Below, in pieces: positions 45,401 through 58,600 of a DNA stretch of 64,000 nt. Each line of letters begins with the position of its first letter. Positions within the stretch are counted from its first letter, which is position 1. The stretch is from assembly GCA_948146395.1 (NCBI GenBank), contig OX411544.1:94661232-94725231 (forward strand), given 5' to 3'. The translations under genes were made by a program, and so were the position numbers. Under the pieces are notes generated by a model. That model was given only the letters and a program-made list of their open reading frames with translations, did not search any database and was not told where the DNA came from. Source of the DNA: Fragum whitleyi. Lineage: Eukaryota > Mollusca > Bivalvia > Cardiida > Cardiidae.

Positions 45401-45427
45401 ATCATCATACATGTGAAATATGAAGGC

Positions 45428-45478
45428 TCCCCCCCCTCTCCTCCCCCTCCCCCTCCCCCCCCCCCCCCAAAAAAAAAA
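45428..45478. repeat. C-rich tract then A-run
   Basis: 'cccccctctcctccccctcc' followed by long C-runs and nine or more A. Low complexity. Confidence 0.9.
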
Positions 45479-46080
45479 TATCTGAATTTACTCACAAAAA
45501 AACTTCTTATTTTCAAGTAAATATCTTTAAATACAACCATAATATCTGAAAATATTTTTGAAAAAATATCTACAAGCTTATTAACTTACCCAAACGAATG
45601 CAGTAAATAATGTCCAAGTCTAAAAATGACTAGGACTCTAGTCTATAGAAATCCAAGATGGCTGCCGATTTTAAATGAAATTTCCGTTGACTTGTTTTTT
45701 TGCCTTATTTCCTTTCACATTGGAAAGAATAGCACAAAGAAGGTATGTAAAAAGCAGTAATTTGATGATTTTTAATAGAATCTTGTCCTGTAGGACCCTA
45801 AAAAAAAGTTATTTACAAATATAAGACAACTTAAATCTCAGTAAATAGTGAATCCTTCGGAATGCAAAAATTGAAAAATGATTCCATGGTTTTAATGAAT
45901 TAAGCCAAAATTCATAGTTCCAAATATTATTAAACCCACATTAAACCTTGTTACCCCAAAGGTATAGAAGAATTATATGAAATGGATATATCAAATTGTA
46001 TTATTTTTTGTAGATTCGTACCAATAAATTTTCGACCCCATGTCTTATTTCAGCAACATGTTTTTTTAGAGTATATTGTA

Positions 46081-47194
46081 CAGTGCTCTCAACAAGGGGC
46101 AAAATCAGAATTTTTTTTTATTCTATGTTGGATTTTCAGGATTTTTTTTTCACAAACTAAGGAATTCCCCCCCTTCCAAACACCTCCCTTTTCTACACAC
46201 TTTTTAAATGCTCCTCTCCTTGTTAGAATAAGTTTTATTGTTCCCAAAGTCCATTATTCTTGGTTGGTCTTTAAAAATATAAACTTCCAAGGGTTAAAAC
46301 TTACAGCTTTGACTTTAGGCTGTAGGTACAAACTTTGGGTGCTCAATCACCCTTTATTTCTTTATGAATTTTGGAAACAAATATGAGGAACTGAAGTTTC
46401 TATTTGGAATTGCTCTGTAGATGTTTCTTGAATGATGGACCTAGGAAATGCTGCTTACCCAAATTTTAGTTAAGATGTTTTGATATCCTTCGATATAACA
46501 CAGCTTTATTCCCCCCCCCCCCCCCCTGTCATTCCAAGGGTGATGAACATTCTATGGGTAGTGTGCAAAAAAAATGTTCTGGCAGTTGAATTAAACTTAT
46601 TAATATATTTGAACTTATGCTGAATTATCTGAATAACTAAGACAAAAAATGACTCTGTCCTTTTCAAATCTCTCGTCAGACATTTTGATGGAGTCAACTT
46701 TTAAATGACGTAATTGGGATTTTTTGTGTTCTTCCAGGATGCCGTTTAAAGACGATGGTAGTTGATTGACCTTTGCGGTATTGTTTTTATGGTAGGGCCT
46801 TTTTTCACTTCGAATAAATTACCCGTAGATCTATTCTAGACACTTACAAAGCAACATTTTGAAATTTTATCAGTCAGAGCTGTATGAATTCCGTTTGATC
46901 TTAGGAATATTCCCCTGATTTGAATTTCATTTGTTTCAATAGGCCTATCAAAGAACCCTAGTGATCTGTATCTGACAAAGAAAGAGAATGACAGAAGCTG
47001 TAATGACGCGTTGCATTGTCCAAAACCATGTATGTTACATATGACTTTTTTTTGTCAGTTATAATGTATGTTCGCAACAAATAACAGGGAGTTTTTCTTG
47101 AATCTCAGACGTTTTTTACGTAAAAGATATTCTTGTTGTAATTTCTGAAATTTTGGACATACATTACGTTGATGTCCACTTATTGAGCGCACTG
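46081..47194 (-). mobile_element. hAT-like element, second copy
   Basis: Ends CAGTGCTCTCAACAAG and CTTATTGAGCGCACTG correspond to 21305-22528 in reverse. The stretch 'ctcagacgttttttacgtaa' through 'catacattacgttgatgtcc' is the diverged counterpart of 21320-21400. More decayed than the first copy, and no target duplication can be shown. It lies inside the foldback element. Confidence 0.75.
46511..46527. repeat. Poly-C run
   Basis: Seventeen or so C in a row, followed by 'tgtcattccaaggg'. Confidence 0.9.
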
Positions 47195-47199
47195 TGCAT

Positions 47200-49160
47200 T
47201 CTATTCACAATATAAGTTAAAATAATTTTTCAAGCAATCACCTTAATATATGAGTGAATTTATCAAGTGTGTATTTACTGTATTGACCACTTACAAGGAT
47301 TATTTCTAATTTCCAGACAAAGTTTGTCCTGAACCTATTTGAATTATGCTGGACTGATTAACTGTTAAAAGAGGCCATGATTGAGAAGGCAGCCTATCAT
47401 CTAACCAAACAGTTTGGGGCAGAATACCTGATTTAAGGACTTTCAGGAATCAAAAGATCAACAAAATATGTACTGAGAGGACATGGGTTATGAAAACTAA
47501 CAAGATTGCATCAAGTATGTATGAAAGGTATTTACAAATCCATTTCACTTAAAACCATTTGGTGCATTTTTTTTTTCAAATTACCATATCATTGATTTTT
47601 TTCCCTGTATTGTAACAACCAATTTGCTGAGGCTTGAGTTTGCCCCACAGAATATTTCAGGTAGGACACATAGATGAAACTGTGTGCAACACACCCAATA
47701 TTTTCAACACACCCAATATTTTCAACACAAAAAAATTTGCTCAACATCCTCAATACATTGTTTTGATACTTTTTGCCTTATACAAATCATACAGTGAATT
47801 TGGTTAAAGTTTTCTCACATTTTTACGCTTTAAGTATTTGGAATTAGGTTTAGTAAATACGAAAGTGTGTAGAAAACATATGGTTACTCAATTTGGGATT
47901 GTAAAAGATCTCAGATTTACAAATAGATAAACTGCTAAATAACCCTTGCAGCAATAATTCTGGTTCAGAATGTCATGTGCAAAGATATCTCCATTTAGCC
48001 AAATGAAATGAGAAATTAAAATTTCTGGCAAGAAATTTTACCAAGGCCTTAAACTTTTCTGGTTTTCAAAAGAAAATCAGTTGTGGACTAAATCAAGAAT
48101 ATAAATAAATGTGGAACATAAAAAATGAAATTAATAAGTTGTTATTTACAACTTATTATTATTATCTTTTATGAACATACAAAATAAAAGCTTTAATATC
48201 AAGCTATAGTTTGAAAAAATTCTCATTAGAGAATGCAAAACGTTGTATAGTTTTGGGCCAAGTAATGTGATGATTATTTGTTTTATTTTTCAGAATATGT
48301 CAATTCCAGTCTGGCTTGATGGTCATTTTACATTCTGGGCAAAAATGGTTGAAATAGATGAGGAATTTACAGAGATGATTCACTAAACAGAAATGGATGA
48401 ATATCAAGAATAACTTGATGAATTGAAAATAAAGAAATTTGAAATTTTTTTGAAGTACTATTACATAATGTATAAATTTATCCTTCTTCTTATGTGAAAG
48501 TTGTCATGCCTTTTTGCTTGGCTGTTCTAGAACATAAAAATTGAATTTTTTCATCATGCTGTCATTGTATCTGTGTCATTATTTCAAATACAATTGTATA
48601 GAGATCTGCTTGAAATTTTCCATTTGTGTTCACTATATGATTTACTGTAGAAAACTGCGTGTTATGCCCTTTTTTATTGTTTTTTTATCTGGATCATCTA
48701 GCCAAGCATTGGCGCCAACAGAGCTAGTGATTTCCCTTTCAAAATCAAAATTTATATTATTCATCAAATACTATGTTGTGGGTACTCATTCGAAATGTTT
48801 CATCAATTCATTCCCTTTGAGCACACACAAAATAGGGTAAAGATTTAAAAAATAAATGCAGATCTAAAGTCTGAGTAATTGTGCCATTCAAATAAAATTT
48901 TGATCTATAGCTCTAAAGTCAATGTAAAAATTGGGCTTGTGTATAGCAGAGCTCCTGGCACATAACTATGGATTTTCAGTGATCAATACTTAAAACCTAG
49001 GACCTGTAGATCTTTTGGAGGATTGATAGTAGCCACCATGTCAAAGGCTCTTCAGGCTATAGTACTGGTCCAAGATTTTCAGCTCGGCTGTTTAACAACA
49101 AAACATCAAGGTATTATCATCACATTGGTGTTGTTTGCATTTGTATTGGTGTATGTGTTG
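47200..49160. other. No gene recognised
   Basis: AT-rich. Holds a small palindrome (48133-48178, AATAAGTTGTTATTTACAACTTATT, repeated in longer form at 54699-54746) and a dispersed word 'tatgttgtgggtactcat' (48770), also at 59310. Confidence 0.45.
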
Positions 49161-49169
49161 GCAACTGGC

Positions 49170-50560
49170 AAACTTAAACCTTTAAATGGTCATATCTCTT
49201 GTTAATGAAGATATGAACTTAAAATTTGGCATGTGTTCACTATCACAACAGCTACCAAGACTATAAAGTTGTATAACTATAGCATCTTTTTGTAAGAGTT
49301 ATGCCCCTTTTTCTTAGATCTTTTCATTATCTAGCACCTGCAGCAGAATGCTGGTACTGGCATGCTGTGCTCTTGTTTACCAAATCATGTAATTTTAGTT
49401 GTTTCTTTTCCACACATAGAGTTTCATTCCACTGAGGAAAACATTGTGAGAAAAGGCGTTATTGCTTATTATATGCATTTTCTTCTATTCACTCACTATT
49501 TTCCTTAAAATAGAATGATTATTAATAGAATGATATAGTCTCCATCAAGGACTTGTTATTATCAGGGAGATACAGTAAGATTTAGGACATTCAGGTCCTG
49601 CATGCTGAAGGCAAAAAAGTGTTGAACCCTGATTTTGGAATGAATAGAGTAATTATTCATTTAGGTAAATTCCAAAGAAGCTAGAATTCAAAGCGACTGT
49701 ACTCTGAAATATTACCTAGTATGTAGGGAAAAAGAGAAATTGCTTTGTTCACACAATGTTTTTATTACTCAGGGGCTTGAAAACAAGTGACTTGAGTTAA
49801 AAGACATTTTTATGCCCCCACATCAATAAGATAGGGGGCATATTGTTTTACCAAGTCTGTCTGTCTGTCAAAACTTAACCTGAAAACCAAATATTTTTCC
49901 ATAACCTCAACACTTTTGGATTGACAATGCTCATATTTTACATGAACAAAGCAGATAATTCAATGTCATCCATGAAGGTCAAGGGAATCTTCAAGGTCAA
50001 ACTTATTAAAAAAATAAGCCATTTCAAGGGCAGAAGTGTTTTACAAAAATATCTTGTTGAAACCCTGAATATGAAATTCAGTTTGTCCTCAAAAGGATGA
50101 CCTATTTTTTATTCCTTGAAAATATATAATATCAATTAAGTTGAGTTTTGTATCTCACCAGAACACTAAATGCTAAAGGTGAGGTTATGGGATCATGCTG
50201 TGTCTGTTGTCTCAATAGTGTGCCAAGATTTTGTTTTGTTTACTATTTGTCCATGCAAAGATTTATGTCTTTATTATTGCCCCCAAATACAAAGTAGAGA
50301 GGGGAATATTGGTTTCACCCTGTTTGTCTGACATACCTTCTTAGACCTTTTTTGTTACCGTACTCTAACATAAGAACAAAGTTTCCTAGAATAATGGACT
50401 TTGTTACCATTAGCCATATGACAATTTTGTTGCCAGGGCTGTGCCATATCTTTTCTGTTAACAGACATTAAAGGTCAAGGTCACAATTGAACTTTGTCCA
50501 GTAACCTTCTGCAGAAATTGAACAAAGCGCTGGTGGGGAATCTTTGTCTGTTTTGTGACA
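49170..50560 (+). repeat. Series of dispersed repeats
   Basis: 49170-49375 pairs with 2455-2690. 49810-50150 starts 'tatgcccccacatcaataag', with 'ctgtctgtctgtc', 'aaggtcaagg' and 'aaggtcaa'. 50270-50560 has 'aaatacaaagtagagag', 'ctaacataagaacaaagttt' and 'aaaggtcaaggtcacaa', related to 61722-62340. No coding evidence. Confidence 0.6.
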
Positions 50561-50639
50561 GATCTATAGTTAAGAATTGAGATATTGTAGAATCCGACCA
50601 ATTATACATTCACTTTTAACTGAAATTCCATCTGGTTTA

Positions 50640-52348
50640 CGCTTGGTTTCCACCTGGTTCCTTACCAGCTCACTAGCGGAAAATGAGTCGTAATCCGCTA
50701 GTCAATTCCGCCTGGGTTTTCAACTACAAGCATTTACGTCTGTGGAAATATTCCGCTTAATTAGCATAATTCGCCTCAAATTATGTCTATTTTACGCTTG
50801 GTTTCTCATAGCTATTACTAGCAGAAAGCTAAACGGAGTCCGCTTAATAATTCCGCCTGGTTTTCCGCTAGCAAGTGATTACGCCTGTAAAAAAATTACG
50901 CTTAATTAACATAATTCGTCTAAAATTCCATCTATTTTACGCTTGGTTTCCGCCTCATTGCTATATAAAGTTTCAACCAGCTTCCTAGCGTAAAATGAGA
51001 AGGAATACGCTTGATAATTACGTCTATTTTACGCCTGTTTTACGGGTGGAATTTTTCGTACAGGCTTTTTTCAGTTCTTATGAAAATAAAGGTATTAGAG
51101 CAAAACTACTGTAAGTGCCTTTAAAATATCAATCAGCATTTACAATAGTTTTGTGATGACCTCTCAAAATGGCATTAGTGTTAAGCCACCTGATAGTATG
51201 CTGATGCAGTAAAATGTCTTTGCATCTTTAAAAGACATGTTTTTGACTATATATCATGTATGAAAATTATCTCCAGCCATAACAGGAATACTTTTCATCT
51301 GATCACTATCATCCTTTGCAGATTGAAAAAAGGCTCACACTTAGGACCATTCAAGTGAAATTTGGCTGATATCCATCAATAAATTTCTGAGAAAATTATT
51401 TCTAATGTTCCCACTATATTGCATATAAACCTCTGCAAATTAAAGTAATATTTTTCATCTGATTACAATCATTTTTAGCAGTCTGTTAAAGGGTAAACCA
51501 AGGATTATTCCTGTAGAATTTGCTTGATATCTATCTGTTAATTTCTGAGATAACTCATTTTTACAATATATGGAAATTTAATCCTACCCATTAAAGCCAT
51601 GATATTCAACTGTTTAATTTCCGTAAGAAATCTGAAAGAGGGTCATCCAAATAGGTTTCCTGTTTGAATTTCATATCACATAATCCTTGGACACATCGCC
51701 ATAACAATTAAGCCCGCTGGAATTGCAGCCACTGTGGAGCTAAAAATAATATCATACTAATAGTTTTGTAGGACACAATTTATTGCCTGTTTAAAGTTAC
51801 TTACAATGAAAGACTATAGTAAACAATTTTATGTTGAGCCTTTGCAATCATTTGTTGACTACAGTTTTTGTACTTAAGATTTCGCATTAAATTCGCAAAT
51901 GCAAAGATCCATGTTAAAATCCTCGACTGTCAACATTCTATTTCCGCATTTCCAAATGCATACATTTTTAAGCAAATGCGGATATAAAATGCGGAAATGT
52001 CCGAATACTCCGCTTTCTGCATTCTAATTCTGCATTTCTGAATGCGTACATTTTTACGGAAATGCGAATTTTTCAAATGCGGAAATGTCCGAATACTCCG
52101 CTTTCCACATTATATTTCCGCAATTCTCATTGCGAACATTTTTACGGAATGCGAATCTTCAAAAGCGGAAACGTCCGAATACTCCGCTTTCCGCATTGAT
52201 TTTACGCATGTCCTTCCGTCTACTCATTTTTCTATAAATGGCTTTAAAATGCGGAATTCCGTGTCCGAATACTCCGCATTTTATGCGAAAAATTTTCTGC
52301 GGAATGGTTGTGGAAATCCGCATTATTTGCGGAAATTTGAGCTAAGGG
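50640..52348. repeat. Right foldback arm arrays
   Basis: 50640-51064 has 'tttacgcttggtttccgcct'-like words. 51890-52348 has 'gcggaaatgtccgaatactc' repeated about every 75-95 bases (near 51992, 52080, 52155 and 52260). A type B repeat (51250-51746, ending GCCACTGTGGAGCTAA) lies between the two parts. The open frame at 52042-52374 comes from the array. Confidence 0.65.
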
Positions 52349-52551
52349 TGTACAGGCAATGCAGTCTGATCTAGGTCTGTTTTTTAGTACATATATGAAT
52401 ACCATTCACACAAGAAATGAAGTTAGGTTTACAATAGGTTAAGTTATCAGCATTAATTATGTATATTTATAGATTGTGAAAGTTTAAATCATCACGTTTT
52501 ATTTTATTTGTTTAATCAGGTCAGTTGAGAGGTGAAATCCTATGGTTAAAC

Positions 52552-52615
52552 ATGGACACTATCAGAAAGTTCTGTTGGATATTTACTGTGGTAGTCTTTC
52601 AACTAACAGTGATAG
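52552..52615 (+). CDS. PLB1: PLB1-like exon 1: start and signal peptide
   Basis: ATG at 52552 gives MDTIRKFCWIFTVVVFQL, a typical signal peptide; donor GATAG|GTAATA, phase 1. TTTAATCAG at 52511-52519 could be an acceptor from a 5'-UTR exon. An ATG at 52542 is in another frame and closes before a splice would help. Confidence 0.85.
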
Positions 52616-55600
52616 GTAATATTACATTAATCCATTCTTTTTTAAATGTTTATTTTAGCTCACCTGAGCACAAAGTGCTCAAGGTGAGCTATTGTGATAG
52701 TCCCATGTCTGGTTTTGGTGTTGAGCATCATATGTCGTCCACAATTTCTTTAAACATATTCTTCTCCTAAACCAGTGGGCTAATCTTGATGAAACTTGGC
52801 AGGAATGTTCCTTTGGTGAAGCTCTACCAAAGTTATTACATAATTGAAATCCACCCTTAAATCTGGTTGCCATGGCAACTTAAAAGGGGGAAATAGAAAA
52901 ATCTTTAAAATCTTCTTCTCTGAAACCAGAAGGCAGACAGCTCTCAAATTTGGTATGGAGCATCATCTAGTGGACCATTACCAATGTTCATATCATGACC
53001 CTGGGGTCATATTTTGAATCTGCATTTGTGCATCCCTCTATTCAAAGATATTACTGTTGAATTTCTTAAAAAAACCTCTTCTCTGAACCAAAAAGGCAGA
53101 TGGCTTTTATATTTGGTGATTAGCATAATTGAATGGACCTCTTTTAATTTGTTCATACCATGACCCAGTGTTCATAATTGGGCTTAGCCTGGGCACATCA
53201 CTTTTTACATCAAATATGGACTCCTCAGGGCGCATGCAATTTTACATAGAAACAAGGAGTGAAAATCTTCTTCTCCGAAACCAAAGAGGCAGACAGCTTT
53301 CATATTTGGTGTTTAGCATCATCTAGTGGACCTCTATTTTGTTGTTCATATCATGACATTGTATCATATTTAGGCTTAGCCCAGGCACATCCCTTTTTAC
53401 ATCAAATTTGGACTCCTCAGGGCGCATGCCATTTTACATAGAAACAAAGAGTAAAAATCTGAAAAAAATCTTCATCAAAACCAGAAGGCAGACTGTGATC
53501 ATGGTTTGTATTTTACATCATCCAATGGACCTTTCTGAATTTTCTTCATGTCAATGCTTGGGCATATCCCATTTTACATAGAAACAGAGTGAAATTGTTA
53601 CATAGAGAATAACATGTAAATGTCTTAAAAATATCAATGTTATCTGGTCGAGGTTGAGAGAACTTATCATGACAAGGCCTTGCACTGTTGTACATGTTAT
53701 TCTGTCTATCATGCAATCATTTTCAGCGATTAATTATACTAAACCCTTAAAATCAAAGAAATTCAGACGAAAGTGTATGCAAATTGTTTCTAAAAATAGA
53801 CTGCCTGATATCATGTAATGTTATCAGACAGGTGATATCAGGTAAATAGAGGCTTCATTGAGTGATAAAAATCTATACCTGCCTATAGATAGCTAGAAAT
53901 AAGAATTTTGTTCATATCATGCTCTTGGCTTAAAACAATTGGGCTATGCCCATGTGTGTCCAATTCTATATAGAAACAACAATAATCTAAAAACATTCCA
54001 GGGTATTGAAAAAACAACAACAACAAATTATCTCTTTAGAATATCAAAATCTGTCTATCTTATTCATTTGATGTCCAAGTGGTCAAGGAGACTCAGATGA
54101 GCAATTTAGGACCATCTTGTATATGCACATTGAAAGACAGGCCCTAGAGCTATGATGTGATTACCCCTGGTGTCTGGCTGTGAGGCAGCAATCACTTCTT
54201 TGTCTGTTTTTCCTCTAATAATAGCACCCTCCCTAATAGTAGCACCCCTACAATTTTTACTAAGAAAACTTTATGGCCTAAATTTAAGGAACTTTTTGAG
54301 TTTTCTTCTCTAATTTGAGATGAAATTCCTCTAAACAATCATTTATGTGATGGTTGAGAGGAAATTCACTTCAAATCAAAGGCAAAGAGCCTAAAAGACA
54401 TCAATTTCAATGATTTTTTTTAAATCAGAAAATTCATGCTAAAAAAAGCTCCCTGACCATGTTATATTAAGCTCCCAATTATAGCTTTAATTAGGAGAAA
54501 TACGGTAGATCCTCAATCATTACAGATTGGAAGGTAGTTGTGATTACATTACCTTCATTTGATAGTCTGATGTGTAGACTGTCAGCATATCAGGACCCGA
54601 GGTTATAAAACTTTTCTCACTCTCAATTCAAAATATTCTCAAATTTCAATTTGAGATTAAAGCCCTAATTCTGTTTAAATACTCATTTTAATGTATTAAC
54701 ATTAGGGATAATGTTAACAAGTTGTTATAAATAACAACTTATTAATGTTATCTTTTATTTTCATATATTCATTTAAATTCAAAATTTGAGATAATTCTCA
54801 GGCTTTAGCAAACTAGTGATTTATGTATTATTAATACAGACAAAGGATTATTCAATGCCAAACAATTCATTCTCAGGTCAGCCAGAGATTGCAATTTAGA
54901 AATAATCATGTTGTTATAATAATGATGCTAATAATAATAATAATAATAATAATAATTATAATGACTTAATTTAAAGAGGCTGCATTAACTTCCATAAATT
55001 TAAATGAAAATCAAATGCCAAATGGTGGTTTAATTGAATTGATAATCCAATTAGCCTCTGGATCTCCGATGTAGTAAGGTAGAATGATTATTCTAGATTA
55101 AAAATCTGCACTGAGCAAAAATTTGAAACCTTGTTAGCCTGCACTTTTGGGTTAGTTAGACAATGGTCTGTACTTCCATCGCTTACTAGATGGTGACCCT
55201 GTATGTGTGATGTGTCATCTGACCCTGGTCAATATGGGCAGATCACATAGTCTGAACAGAGTCTACACTTTTTGAACTTCCAAGATAGTCCTTTTTCAAG
55301 TAAGGGTCACAATATGTTATTAATATTGTTTCTTTGATTGCAGGTGCAGACTATGCCCAGTTGGAGGCGTTTCTACAATCACAAGCCAATAATGCGACAT
55401 TTGTCCGTCTGTATGAGGATCATCTGAAAGAGTTCCAGGACCACAGTGAAGTGAGTGCAGTTTTCTACTATATGTTCAAGTCTTGTATTGTGATAAAAAC
55501 TTGTAACTTAAGCATATTTATATTCAAGCTGGAGGTATGAGGTTTTGGTTGCCTGAGTGATGATAAACATTTCACAGATTCTATTAGATAAGCTCATGAT

Positions 55601-58600
55601 ATTTTGAAATTGATTTTGATAAAAAAAAATGTCTGTCATGTGTAGTCTGTCGTCAACAATTTCTTTTAAATATCTTAAATTCTCCTCCTAAACCAGTGGG
55701 CCAATCTTGATGAACTTGGCAGGGAGGTTCCATTGGTCAAGCTCTATTAAAGTTGTTCAAAGAAATGAAATCCATCCTTCACTCACCCTTTACCCATAAT
55801 AAAAAGGGTGAAAAAAGGAAAATCTTAAAATATCTTCTTCTCTGAAACCAGAAGGGCTTTAATATTTGGCATGTAGCATCAACTAGTGGACCTCTACCAA
55901 GTTTGTTCATATCAAGACCCTCAGGTCATATTTGGGCTCCACCTGGACACAACCCTTTTGACATAGAATAAAAAAGCGAAATTCTTCAGAAATCTTCTTC
56001 TCTGAAACCAGAAGGCTGACATCTTTCCTATTTTGTATGTAGCATCATCTTGTAGACCTATACTTAGTTTGTTCATATCAAGACGCTTGGATCATATTTT
56101 GGCTCCTCCCATTTGCAACCTATGATGTCCCAGGGTTCAAAGAGTCTCAGGTGAGTGATCTAGGACCATGACAGTCCTCGTGTTTTGTCATTTAGGCAGT
56201 TTTTTTCTGGATAACAGATCTATAACATTTGTAGCAAGATTTCTATTGCTATTTATTATAGGGATGAGTGTCTTTTTCACTGCGTTTATTGGGGTATAAA
56301 GTGCAATTGCCTTAGCACATGGCAAATAACGCCCGTAGGGCGTTATGATTTAGCTATGTGCTAAGGCAATTGCACTTTATACCCCAATAAACGCAGTGAA
56401 AAAGACACTCATCCCTTATAATTGCAATCATCTAGATCGAAGAAACTATCAAAATACTCAGCCAAACATTTAAGCTTCAAGTCTACTTTCTGCGCGTATA
56501 AATAACACGATCTATTTTTAGATCGTGTAATGTTTATCTCGCTATCGAAGTGAAATGTCATATAGTAAAACAAATGATACACAAATAAAAGACAACATTA
56601 AAATTCGTAGAGGTACTTTTGATCTAAACATAATTTTGACAAGTTATTCTGCATTTTAAACCGAAACTATCGTGATCGGGCTTAGCTGAGAGGGTTGCTT
56701 GGTGGTCTTCGTCGACTCGCTGTAAACATCGACTCAGAATCTGAACTGCATGCTTTTAATCATAAATTCTTTCGAAAATATCTTAATTTCTAATATATTA
56801 AATATCAATATTACGATATGGAAGGGAACGAGGGGTTTTCGAGTTCCTAAAACACAGGACATGCAGATCGAAGGTCGGGGGTTTCCCGATAGACCTATTG
56901 CATTTTATACAGAAATAAAGTGCAATGGATTTCCCCACGTGATGCGATTTAAACCAATCAAAATTCTTTATTTTATTAGATTGCAATTATAACTCTATCA
57001 ACGTATTAATTCTTAATTTTTTCAAGGATTCAGTTAAAAAAGCATGATACTTACTTACACTGTTGAATCATTTACAGGGTTTAAAGGGCCAGTTTGAATT
57101 CACCTGTCAATCCTATCAGAGACCAAGTACACAGGCAATATCAGGTACACTTTATACCATTACCTAAATATCAAGATTTTAGACTATATCAAGTCAACAA
57201 CTATCAAGTGAATGTTGATGTTCAGGCAAATTATCATCCTACATGGTAGAAACATGTTATAAAGAAAAGGTAGGAAACAATCCTCATTCTTAAATGCTTT
57301 CTGATGGAATATCACTTGATGTTTTCACTGCTAAAGCAACTTTCCGATAGTCACTCAATGGAAGATAAATTGTTCTTAAAGTGAAAGAACAAATAAATCT
57401 CTTTGTTATAATACATTAAATTACTTGTGAATTTGAAAAGATTATGGTTAACCGGCCATGCTGAACTAGAAATTTTTAGCTCCACTGGCCAAAGGCTAGC
57501 TAGCTATTGTCATGGCGGAGTGTCCGTCATGTGTGTGTCCGTGTGTCCATCTGTGCATAAACTTTTTATTTAAACATCCTCTCCTCCCAAACAAATGGGC
57601 AGATTTTATTGAAACTTGGTAGAAATGATCCTTGGGTGGCCCTCTTCTTAAATCATTAAAGCAATTTTGATTGACCCCTGAATATGGGCGTGGCAGGGCA
57701 TGGCATATTTTCACAATAAAATCTTTAAATATCTTCTCCCCCCAAACCATTGGGCCAATTTCAATGAACTTGGCATGGATAATCCTTGAGTGACCCTTTA
57801 CTTAAATAGTTCAAGAAAATTTGATTGACCAACCAAATATGTGAGTGGCAGGGCGTAGCAATTTTTCACAATAAAATCTTTAAAAAAACTTTTCCTCCAA
57901 AACCATTTGGCTGATTTCAATGAAATTAGGCATAGATGTTCCTTTGGTGACCCCTTACTTAAATTGTTCAAGAAAATTTGATTGACCAACCAAATATGGG
58001 CGTGGCAGGGCGTATCATTTTTTCACATTAAAATTTTAGAAAATCTTCTCCTCTGAAAACATTTGGCTGATTTCAATAAAACTTGGCATGGATGTTCCCT
58101 GGGAAACCCTTTACTTAAATTGTTCAAGAACATTTGATTGACCCACTAATATTGGTGTGACAGGGCGTGGTATTTTTTCACAATAAAACCTTTGAAATCT
58201 TGTCCTCCAAAACCATTTGGCCAGTTTCAATGAAACTTGGCAAGTATGTTCCTTTGTTGACCCTTTACTTACATTGTTCAAGTTTGATTGACCCCTAAGT
58301 ATGGGTGTTGAAGGGTGAAAGTCTTGGGTTATTTAAGGCAGTGGAGTGATACAGGCCCTCTTGTTTTGTGCCCTTGTATCAAAGGATTGCGGGCATATTG
58401 TTTTACTGTTGTCTGTCTGTCTGTCTGTCCGTCTGTCTGTCCATCTGTCTGCAAAACTTAATAAAAAAACGTACCATGGCCAATCACCTAGAAGCTATTC
58501 AACATACAATGCTCATATTTGGTATGAGGATAGATTTCATTGATAAGCATCTTCTATTTACAAGGTCAAGGTCATGTGCCAAGGTCAAGGTCAAATTCTT

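Larger units (their letters stand above)
44218..52348. mobile_element. Large foldback-like element with concentric inverted ends
   Basis: A 21-bp sequence at 44218-44238 (CCCTTAGCTCAAATTTCCGC plus A) is exactly inverted at 52328-52348. Just inside each end is an array of GCGGAAA/TTTCCGC words (44221-44525; 51890-52340). A second inverted pair, CCYGTACGAAAAATT (44682-44696; 51050-51064), encloses arrays of GCGTAAA/TTTACGC words (44690-45005; 50640-51060). Long, array-like inverted ends resemble foldback elements. The interior carries other repeats and no recognised transposase. No target duplication is visible. Confidence 0.65.

Noticed and set aside
45982..46386. 134-residue hydrophobic protein
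   Set aside because: Overlaps the decayed hAT-like copy and poly-T stretches; composition is that of AT-rich DNA and no family is recognised.
52042..52374. 110-residue protein rich in SEYSAF
   Set aside because: A translation of the tandem array in the right foldback arm.
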